DNA from: a virus | DNA: 20,926 nt | Virus record (IMG/VR): IMGVR_UViG_3300042300_000990 | Span: 1-20,926 of that record | Direction: 5' to 3' (one strand) | Part shown: positions 5,405 through 11,437 of the stretch, one piece after another | Numbering within the stretch: the stretch's first letter is position 1 | How the letters are laid out: each line of letters starts with the position of its first letter | Notes under the pieces: generated by a model | Told to the model about the DNA's origin: nothing | The model's input: the letters and a program-made list of their open reading frames with translations, nothing else | Databases searched by the model: none | Position numbers and translations under genes: made by a program

Positions 5405-7015
5405 ATGGCGAACAACTTCAAAAAAGTCATCGACCGTCTGGAGTGGGTGCAGACCGCGCCCTCGCCAAACGCGCACGCCGCCGGGACGCTCATGTGCTGC
5501 GACATGCGGAGCGACGTCTCGCGTCATCCGTTCGTGCAGAACCTCATCAGCACGACCGTGTTGAACCGCTACAACATCGTCACGAAGTCCTGGCAGCTCT
5601 CGATCAACCCCGGCGCGGCGGCTGTCGCGGCAGGCGCGGCGATGTGCTTCGCCCCGTCTTTTTCTGCTGTCGGTACTATTGCTGCGGGCGCGACGACGAC
5701 CAGCTTCACGCTCTCAACAGCGTTGCCGACCTCAGTCGGCCTCAACATGCTGGCGAACCGTGGCGGTTCTGGAGATTACGGATTCAAGATCCGCATCACC
5801 GACACCACGGCGGGCAAAGTCGAGGAACGCTTCATCGTCGGAAACACCGCTGGCACCACGCCGACGATCACCGTGGACAATGCGTTCACGTTCACGCCTG
5901 CGAGCGGCGCGCGATACGAGCTTCTATCTGGTCGCGTCATTATGTTGTCGAGTGGCGCGCTCGCGGCGGCGTCGTGGCGTAATTACGAGGTCGCCACGAA
6001 TACGCTTTCGAATCTCTCAACCACCAACCTCGTAGCCACCGTCGCCACGGATAGCGCGCTGCTGGTCATGGACGAGCAGTACACGCCATACAACAACGAG
6101 CCCGGCGAGGGCATGATCAAGGGCGGGTTCACCTACGACACGAACGTCGTATCGAGGAAGGCGCTGACTGCCACCGCGACGGGCGCGTCTTCGCTGACTG
6201 GACAGGCGGCAGACGGCGACGCTGTCGTTCTCGCAAACGAGTATCGCAATTTCCAGGTCCGCATCGTTCAAGACACCGGCACGCCCGCTGCGGTCGGCCA
6301 GCGTCGCATCATCGCTTCACACACGGCTGGAGCGTCGCCGGTCTACACGCTTGGCACCGCGTGGACGACGCAGCCCAGCAGCACGGCGAAATACGTCATC
6401 GAGCAGCCCAACCTGATCGTGCTGCGGACCAGCGGCAACACGACGACGTACACCTACAACTACACCGACGCGACCATCAACAACGGCACCAACAGCATCG
6501 CTGCGAATGCGTGGTCCACAACGTATTTCGCTGCGGGGCCTGCTGCGAATGCGGCGGGCTGCTTGTGGATGCCGTCGTTCGGGATTCAGCCCGATCCCGC
6601 GCGCAACGCGAGGCACAGCTTCAACTTCTTTTTCCGTGGCGGTGCAGTGACGATTGATGCTCTCGACATCGCCAACACCATCACAGGGGCTTGGTCGAGC
6701 GCTATCACATACGACGGCGCGCAGAACGCAACAGGCGTCGGCACGAGTGGTGCTTATTCTCCATTCAACGGCGAAGGGCGTTTCACCTACCTCAACATCT
6801 ACGTCGCAAACCAGGTCAATCAGATCTACCGCTTCGATAGCAAGAACCGCGTGCTATCACCGTACACGCCGACCGACTTCCTCCAGGCGGGCACCGCCAC
6901 GATCGGTAGTCGCATGGCGGCATTCGCGGCGATTGACGGTACCGACAAGTACGACGTGGTCCTGCTACAATCCCACCTATCGACGGTCACTCAAGAGCTG
7001 GTGGTGCTGGTCTGA
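5405..7015 (+). CDS. Large beta-rich virion protein with an internal duplication
   Basis: A 536-residue protein, the largest of the inserted cassette. GAGG at 5394-5397 precedes the ATG, which lies 9 nt after the previous stop. Two diverged copies of one domain are visible, at about residues 96-182 and 256-341. Each has an F-x-(V/I)-R-I strand, an (E/Q)-R-(F/R)-I block, TAG-x-(T/S)-P, an aromatic residue, P-x-S-x-A-x-Y, and ends in a VIML or LIVL strand. Each is followed by a strand-rich segment with kelch-like texture (WRNYEVATNTLSNLS). No signal peptide or catalytic motif is seen. A beta-propeller or multi-domain tail decoration protein is the likeliest reading. The GCG- and ACG-rich codon use differs from the flanking fibre genes. 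I do not recognise a named family. Confidence 0.8.
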   Translation: MANNFKKVIDRLEWVQTAPSPNAHAAGTLMCCDMRSDVSRHPFVQNLISTTVLNRYNIVTKSWQLSINPGAAAVAAGAAMCFAPSFSAVGTIAAGATTTSFTLSTALPTSVGLNMLANRGGSGDYGFKIRITDTTAGKVEERFIVGNTAGTTPTITVDNAFTFTPASGARYELLSGRVIMLSSGALAAASWRNYEVATNTLSNLSTTNLVATVATDSALLVMDEQYTPYNNEPGEGMIKGGFTYDTNVVSRKALTATATGASSLTGQAADGDAVVLANEYRNFQVRIVQDTGTPAAVGQRRIIASHTAGASPVYTLGTAWTTQPSSTAKYVIEQPNLIVLRTSGNTTTYTYNYTDATINNGTNSIAANAWSTTYFAAGPAANAAGCLWMPSFGIQPDPARNARHSFNFFFRGGAVTIDALDIANTITGAWSSAITYDGAQNATGVGTSGAYSPFNGEGRFTYLNIYVANQVNQIYRFDSKNRVLSPYTPTDFLQAGTATIGSRMAAFAAIDGTDKYDVVLLQSHLSTVTQELVVLV

Positions 7016-7176
7016 TGTCCATCTCCGATCTGATCCGCCTCGCGCAGAACCGCCTCGCCACGCTCAACAGCGCGCGGGCGACTGCCGACCGAGACGGCGA
7101 CGCTGATCGTGTCGCCGCGCTCGACACCGAGATCGCAGAGACCGAGGCCACGCTGGCGGCGCTGCGGGGGATCTGA
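7015..7176 (+). CDS. Tiny coiled-coil protein (53 residues)
   Basis: A 53-residue frame that overlaps the preceding stop by one base (TGATG) and the following start by one base, so it is tightly coupled on both sides. The translation reads MSISDLIRLAQNRLATLNSA, then a charged turn (RATADRDGDADRV), then AALDTEIAETEATLAALRGI. This gives two amphipathic helices suited to a hairpin or short coiled coil. The frame is closed exactly at the flanking genes and shows coding-like GC use at third positions, which supports a real gene despite its size. It may be an assembly or oligomerisation partner of the cassette proteins. No family name can be given. Confidence 0.75.
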   Translation: MSISDLIRLAQNRLATLNSARATADRDGDADRVAALDTEIAETEATLAALRGI

Positions 7177-7616
7177 TGGAAACGCTCGCACAGCGCCTCG
7201 CTCGTCCAGATGTAGCCTCACTGCCCGACTGGGCCGCTGCGGCGCTTCTGAACCAGCCCGATCCGACGCTCCCGGCGGTGGTTGAGTGGCGTCAGACGCA
7301 GATCGGCATTGGCTCCGTCCTCGACGCTCTCGGCCCCGAGGCCGGGGCGGCGCTGCTGGACGCTCTGACGACGCTGGCGATCTCGCAGCCGGTCATCCGG
7401 TGGGGGCTTCGGCTGATCGAAGACGGGCGCTTTGACCTGTCCCGCCCCTCTGCGCGCGACCAGCTCGCGCGGCTCGTCGTGGCGGGCGTGGTGCAGCAGG
7501 CCGAAGCGGACGCTCTGCTGGCGCTGTCTCGCGTCGAGCGTCGTCCATCGTGGGCCGAGGCGCACGGCGTCGCTGTTGATGCGCGGGCGGTCGGTCTGGC
7601 GCGTGGAGGTCGGTGA
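7176..7616 (+). CDS. Helical hypothetical protein of the tail cassette
   Basis: A 146-residue, mostly alpha-helical product, rich in Ala, Leu and Arg. It begins on the last base of the previous stop and ends on the first base of the next start (TGATG at both junctions). Visible helices include VASLPDWAAAALLNQ, GIGSVLDALGPEAGAALLDA and ARDQLARLVVAGVVQQAEAD. Tryptophans occur in DWAAA, VEWRQTQ, VIRWGL and PSWAEAHG. No membrane segment, cysteine or catalytic motif stands out. The GC content is very high: 46 of 60 bases at 7321-7380 are G or C, clearly above neighbouring regions. The set of small coupled genes before a lectin-like gene suggests a tail-fibre accessory or assembly role, by context only. 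Confidence 0.75.
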   Translation: METLAQRLARPDVASLPDWAAAALLNQPDPTLPAVVEWRQTQIGIGSVLDALGPEAGAALLDALTTLAISQPVIRWGLRLIEDGRFDLSRPSARDQLARLVVAGVVQQAEADALLALSRVERRPSWAEAHGVAVDARAVGLARGGR

Positions 7617-8026
7617 TGGCAGTCGCGAAATGGGCCACGCCCAGCACCCGCAGCAGCAATATCCTCTCGACCGTCGCGGACTCGTTGGCGAACGGATCGG
7701 AGAGCAGCGTTGTCACCTACGACAACAGCAGCAACAAAGACCTGTACGCGCTGCTGACGCTCAAGCTCGGCAGCATCACGCCATCGACCGGCGGGTCTGT
7801 CAGCATCCGCGTCACGATCAACGACGGCACCGACACAAGCGACAAGGTCGGCGGCGATGTCTACGTCCTGCCGCTGACGAGCGGTGGGTCTGCCAAAGTC
7901 AACATCGTGCAGGTCAGGCTGCCGCCGTTCTCGTTGCGTCTGTCGGTGGTCAACAACGCGGGTGTGACGCTGGCGTCGAGCAACAACGAGTTGTACGTCC
8001 GCCCCTGGAACGAAGAAGTGGTCTGA
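7616..8026 (+). CDS. Small beta-rich tail cassette protein
   Basis: A 136-residue product. A GTG three bases upstream is in frame, but ATG at 7616 gives the same one-base stop/start overlap used at every junction of this cassette, so it is preferred. The sequence is strand-rich: YALLTLKLGSI, GGSVSIRVTINDGTD, GDVYVLPLTSGGSAKVNIVQ, FSLRLSVVNNAG and ELYVRPWNEEVV. It starts with a phage-like AKWATPSTRSSNIL motif and contains LANGSES. It resembles small beta-sandwich proteins found with phage fibres, possibly a capping or decoration subunit. No cysteine or catalytic motif is present. The family name is unknown to me. Confidence 0.77.
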   Translation: MAVAKWATPSTRSSNILSTVADSLANGSESSVVTYDNSSNKDLYALLTLKLGSITPSTGGSVSIRVTINDGTDTSDKVGGDVYVLPLTSGGSAKVNIVQVRLPPFSLRLSVVNNAGVTLASSNNELYVRPWNEEVV

Positions 8027-8796
8027 TGCCGCGCGGGCTCTCGGACTACGATAGCGCGCGGATACAGGGGCGGCTGTGGACGCCGGAGGTGTTGAGGCCG
8101 GATTTCTGGTTCGACGCAGCCGACCAAAGCACAATTACGATTTCGTCAGGCAACGTTACGCAATGGAACGACAAAAGCGGGAACGCTCGAAACCTTACGA
8201 CGGCGTCTAGCTATCCATCCTACAGCATTGAGGGCAGAAACGGCCTTAACGTTGTAACGTTTTCCGGCTCAAGTCTTGCCGTAACCGGCCTGTCGATAAA
8301 CTATACGGCTCAAAGCACGTTCGGCGCGTTTCGGCTAGGGTCTTACCCTTTGTACGCCCGTGTCTGGACCCAAAGCGACGCAGGGATAGATTTTTCCACA
8401 TCCGGCGCTTACATTCCAATAGTAAGCGGACCAGCAACTCCAACGTGGTGTTCCTACACAACAAACTTTGAGTCTCAAATCAGCCTGACAGACGGAGCTT
8501 GGTGCATTTTCTCTTCCGTCCATAACGGCGCAGTGCTGCGAAATGCGGCAAACGGAGTGCTTGCCGCACAGGCGTCCGCGACGTTAAGCAAAACATTTAC
8601 GCGCTTTGGAATGACGGATTCGTTTTCCGGGGCCACGGTTCCCTTTTCTGGAGATTACGGAGAGCTTGTTGTTCTGCCGACCGGAGGCGTAACGAGAGAC
8701 AGGGTTCTCGTTGAAGGCTATTTGTCTTGGAAATGGGCCATCCCTCTCGCCGCTAACCATCCCTTCGCCAATCGCCCGCCGCTAATCGGGGACTGA
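8026..8796 (+). CDS. LamG/concanavalin-like lectin tail protein
   Basis: A 256-residue protein. The start overlaps the previous stop by one base; the frame is open further upstream but overlaps two other genes, so the ATG at 8026 is used. Residues 26-60 show the LamG-like entry I recognise from phage and bacterial surface proteins: FWFDAADQSTITISSGNVTQ followed by WNDKSGNARNL. Then come GLNVVTFSG and a final block, GYLSWKWAIPL and ANHPFANRPPL, typical of the family's C-terminal strand. Such domains bind glycans, so a host-surface or receptor-binding role is inferred. The central part (about 8110-8780) is close to 50% GC by line counts, well below the genes just before it, suggesting a separately acquired domain. 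Confidence 0.83.
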   Translation: MPRGLSDYDSARIQGRLWTPEVLRPDFWFDAADQSTITISSGNVTQWNDKSGNARNLTTASSYPSYSIEGRNGLNVVTFSGSSLAVTGLSINYTAQSTFGAFRLGSYPLYARVWTQSDAGIDFSTSGAYIPIVSGPATPTWCSYTTNFESQISLTDGAWCIFSSVHNGAVLRNAANGVLAAQASATLSKTFTRFGMTDSFSGATVPFSGDYGELVVLPTGGVTRDRVLVEGYLSWKWAIPLAANHPFANRPPLIGD

Positions 8797-8797
8797 C

Positions 8798-9031
8798 ATG
8801 CTGCGGGTGAGGACGCCATACAGTTTTACTGCTGGCAGCACCCCCACAAGCGGTCTGCAGGGTTTGACATTTCTGTTTGGTGGGTTGCTGGGCGGCGCTG
8901 CACCTCCCGTTACAGGGACCCAGGCGTGGATCAACGTGGCGGGCACTTGGAGACAAGCCACAGTCTACATCAACGTAGGTGGGGTCTGGAAAGTTGCCAC
9001 GCCCTATGTTAAAGTGGGGACTTGGAGGTAA
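8798..9031 (+). CDS. Small tail protein with W-rich 13-residue repeats
   Basis: A 77-residue product starting one base after the lectin gene's stop codon. The N-terminal half is glycine- and leucine-rich (GLTFLFGGLLGG). Residues 44 onward are 2.6 copies of a 13-residue unit starting at 44, 57 and 70: WINVAGTWRQATV, YINVGGVWKVATP, YVKVGTWR. This tryptophan-glycine unit occurs singly or in series in many phage tail proteins and probably forms small beta-hairpins. The function is not known. The last bases carry the GGAGG ribosome site of the following adaptor-like gene, which starts 2 nt after its stop. Confidence 0.75.
   Translation: MLRVRTPYSFTAGSTPTSGLQGLTFLFGGLLGGAAPPVTGTQAWINVAGTWRQATVYINVGGVWKVATPYVKVGTWR
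9024..9028 (+). promoter_or_regulatory. Ribosome binding site fixing the start of the second adaptor gene
   Basis: GGAGG lies 5 nt before the ATG at 9034. A longer reading from TTG at 9022 would place the start upstream of this site and inside the previous gene, so 9034 is the better start. Confidence 0.75.
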
Positions 9032-9033
9032 CG

Positions 9034-9693
9034 ATGGCTACCACCTACACGGATCTCTATAACTCGATCATCGACGCCACGGAGAATGCCGACGCGGAGT
9101 TTGCCGCGCGGATCCCCACGTTTGTCGATCAGACTCGCATGCGCCTAGCGCGCGACATCGACACCTACGGCATGGTCACCTACACCACCGTCTCCGCCTC
9201 CGCTGGCAACCCATACATCAGCCTCCCCCAGGATGCCCTCATCCTCAAAGCGGTAACCCACATTTCCGATGGCTCCCACAGCCAACTGATCATGAGGACC
9301 GACGAGTTCCTCCGGGAATACTGGCCCAACCGCACCTCCGTGGGATCCCCCAAATACTATGCCCGCTGGGGTTTCTCCCAGTTGCTGGTGGCCCCCGCGC
9401 CCACTTCCGCCACCCTTGTCGAAATCTCCTACGTGCAGGTCCCCACCTCCATCGGACCCGTGGGCACCTCCACCAACTGGCTTACTGACTATGCGCCCGA
9501 AGCCCTCTTCTACGGCTGCATGCACGAAGCCTGTATGTTCATGAAGAATTATGACGCGGCGGCCCTCTGGCAAAACAAGTACCAGGCCGCCGTGGCCAGC
9601 CTTCGCAACGAGGCGCGGCGTACCCGTCAAGACGACAACCTCAACAATAACTCGCCCGCTGGCGGCGACAATACCCTGCAAGGCGGTGTCTGA
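9034..9693 (+). CDS. Head-tail adaptor-like protein, copy 2
   Basis: A 219-residue product with the layout of SU10- or P22 gp4-like adaptor proteins. N-terminal helices (DLYNSIIDATENADAEFAAR and QTRMRLARDIDTYG) are followed by a beta part (ISLPQDALILKAVTHI) and the block GSPKYYARWGFSQLLVAPAP, VEISYVQVP. A helical C-terminus follows (YAPEALFYGCMHEACMFMKN, then QNKYQAAVASLRNEARRTR). The start is fixed by GGAGG at 9024-9028, and the stop overlaps the next fibre gene by one base. It shares domain order with the 2314 product but little direct identity. I would expect it to form a ring below the portal. The pattern is recognised by eye; profile comparison has not been done. Confidence 0.74.
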   Translation: MATTYTDLYNSIIDATENADAEFAARIPTFVDQTRMRLARDIDTYGMVTYTTVSASAGNPYISLPQDALILKAVTHISDGSHSQLIMRTDEFLREYWPNRTSVGSPKYYARWGFSQLLVAPAPTSATLVEISYVQVPTSIGPVGTSTNWLTDYAPEALFYGCMHEACMFMKNYDAAALWQNKYQAAVASLRNEARRTRQDDNLNNNSPAGGDNTLQGGV

Positions 9694-11264
9694 TGCCCTC
9701 CACGTATTCGTCCTCGCTTCGGCTGGAACTTCAGGCATCCGGCGAAAACGCCAACACCTGGGGCACCAAGACCAACAACAACCTCAACCTGATCGAGCAA
9801 GCCATCGCTGGCTACTCCAAGATCACCCTGGCCTCAGCGTCCGCCACTTACACCCTTCCCATCGCAGACGCATCCGCTTCCGAAGGCCGCAACGCCTTCA
9901 TCGAATTTGCGGGTACCGTCGCCTCCGCCATCTCCGTCATCGTCCCCGAAGTCGAGAAGGGCTACTGGGTCCGCAACTCCGCGACGGGATCCACACTCAC
10001 CGTCCGCACTTCCGCAGGGACCGGGGTCACCCTCCCCACCAACGAGTGGGTCTTCCTGATCTCCGATGGCGTCTCCGTCTACAGCACCCTACCCACCTCC
10101 CTCACCAACTACGCCCGCCTCGACACTTCCCAAACCTTCACCGGGGCCAACACCTTCACTTCCGCTGTCACGGTTTCGGGGCCAGCCGCCTTCGCCTCCC
10201 TCGTAGACATCAAGGGTCCCACCTCTCTCGCCTCCACCCTCTTCGTCGCGGGCACCGCTTCCTTCGCTGCTGCAGTCAGCGTCTCGGGAGACCTCTGGGT
10301 CAAGAACAACCTCCTCGTCACATCGATTGTCGATATCGGCGGAAGACTTCAAGTTACCGGAGAGTCCCGACTCAACAATGTCAGTGCTGCCGGTGCCCTC
10401 AACGTAACCCAAACTTTCCTGGTTTCCGGGGCGGCCACCCTTTCCTCAGCCGTAGACATCAAAGGCCCTGCATCCCTAGCCTCCACCCTAGTTGTCGCGG
10501 GTACTGCAACATTCAACAGCAACGTATCAGTCAACGCGGTGCTGCGTGTTACGTCGTCTGCCAACTTTGCGTCCGGACATTTTACGGGAGGTGTCCGAAT
10601 GGCCAGCGATCTTTCGGTCACTGGAACCGCAACTTTCGGACGCACGATGTTTGTCACTTCTGCAATTTTGTGCGATACAACAATTGCAACAATTAACTTT
10701 ACAGGACAGCAAAGTTCTTTTAAGTGCCAAGATCAAATTTCTATTGGGGCTTCTCGCGTATCGGCTGCAACTGTTGCTTTGTACATGTACCCTCAAGGAA
10801 CGGGGGGAGCTTTCAGCGGGACGCTTTCCACAGACACAGCAGGAAAAGTTAGACTAACTGGAAATAGCGTACAGTTAAAAAGCGGACTTAATCTAGATGT
10901 AAACAATGACGTCAATGTGCCTAACAACCTTCTCATAGGTACCAGCGCTGTTGCGACTGGAGCTTACGGCACCCTCGTTATCGCGAATGGCGTAGCCCCA
11001 ACTTCCAGCGTACTCAACAGCATCATTCTTTACGCAGAGGACGTGGCATCCAGCAGCGAGTTGAAGGTGCGGGACGAGGCCGGTAACGTCACCACTCTAT
11101 CTCCCCACAACTTCTCCGGATGCGGCGGACCCAGCGAAGAGATGGCTTGGTCCTACTACTCCGAAAGAAACGGCAAGTTCGTCAACATCGACATGATGAA
11201 GCTGGCCCGCCTGTTGGAAAAGCTTACCGGCGAGAAACTTGTCTACATCGGAGACACGCCATGA
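9693..11264 (+). CDS. Tail fibre with beta-repeat shaft and AT-rich central region
   Basis: A 523-residue fibre. The N-terminal domain has LRLELQASGENANTWGTKTN and NNLNLIEQAIAGY, a pattern I recognise from many phage fibres and likely the tail-binding part. Residues about 145-335 form short repeats of V-x-G-x-A-x-F type suited to a trimeric beta-helix or beta-spiral. One unit (VDIKGP, SLASTL, VAGTA) occurs twice, 83 residues apart. The C-terminus (SELKVRDEAGNVTTLSPHNF, then MAWSYYSERNGK and KLARLLEKLTGEKL) is also a recurrent phage module. Between these, about 10550-10960, the DNA is markedly AT-rich, with different codon use. This suggests an exchanged receptor-binding section. The start overlaps the adaptor stop; the last bases overlap the next gene by 4. 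Confidence 0.85.
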   Translation: MPSTYSSSLRLELQASGENANTWGTKTNNNLNLIEQAIAGYSKITLASASATYTLPIADASASEGRNAFIEFAGTVASAISVIVPEVEKGYWVRNSATGSTLTVRTSAGTGVTLPTNEWVFLISDGVSVYSTLPTSLTNYARLDTSQTFTGANTFTSAVTVSGPAAFASLVDIKGPTSLASTLFVAGTASFAAAVSVSGDLWVKNNLLVTSIVDIGGRLQVTGESRLNNVSAAGALNVTQTFLVSGAATLSSAVDIKGPASLASTLVVAGTATFNSNVSVNAVLRVTSSANFASGHFTGGVRMASDLSVTGTATFGRTMFVTSAILCDTTIATINFTGQQSSFKCQDQISIGASRVSAATVALYMYPQGTGGAFSGTLSTDTAGKVRLTGNSVQLKSGLNLDVNNDVNVPNNLLIGTSAVATGAYGTLVIANGVAPTSSVLNSIILYAEDVASSSELKVRDEAGNVTTLSPHNFSGCGGPSEEMAWSYYSERNGKFVNIDMMKLARLLEKLTGEKLVYIGDTP

Positions 11265-11437
11265 AGGATGAAGCCGTCAAGCAAGGCATCGACGCCATCT
11301 CCGTTGTGACGGTGGTGGGTACCCTCGCGGGGGTCCTCCCAGCCATCGCAGCCACCTTCACCATAATTTGGACGGGCATCCGGATCTACGAGTCGAAGAC
11401 CATCCAAAACCTGCTAGGCAAAAATGGCGACTCCTAA
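11261..11437 (+). CDS. Small membrane protein, holin candidate
   Basis: A 58-residue product beginning at ATG 11261, which overlaps the fibre stop by four bases (ATGA); a longer frame upstream lies inside the fibre gene and is rejected. Residues about 13-37 form one hydrophobic segment (SVVTVVGTLAGVLPAIAATF, then TIIWTGI), followed by a short basic and polar tail (RIYESKTIQNLLGKNGDS). The N-terminus is charged (MKDEAVKQGID). One membrane helix plus small size and a place among late genes is compatible with a holin or other lysis helper, but no endolysin gene is seen nearby. It could equally be a virion membrane protein. The following gene starts 14 bases before its stop. Confidence 0.7.
   Translation: MKDEAVKQGIDAISVVTVVGTLAGVLPAIAATFTIIWTGIRIYESKTIQNLLGKNGDS

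Noticed and set aside
7432-8025. Upstream extension of the LamG-like gene
   Set aside because: Covers two other coupled genes and reads as Arg/Gln/His-rich shadow; the lectin homology begins after ATG 8026.
9551-10696. 381-residue + strand ORF overlapping the adaptor and fibre genes in another frame
   Set aside because: Arg/His/Pro-rich shadow that spans two real coding genes and has no motif.
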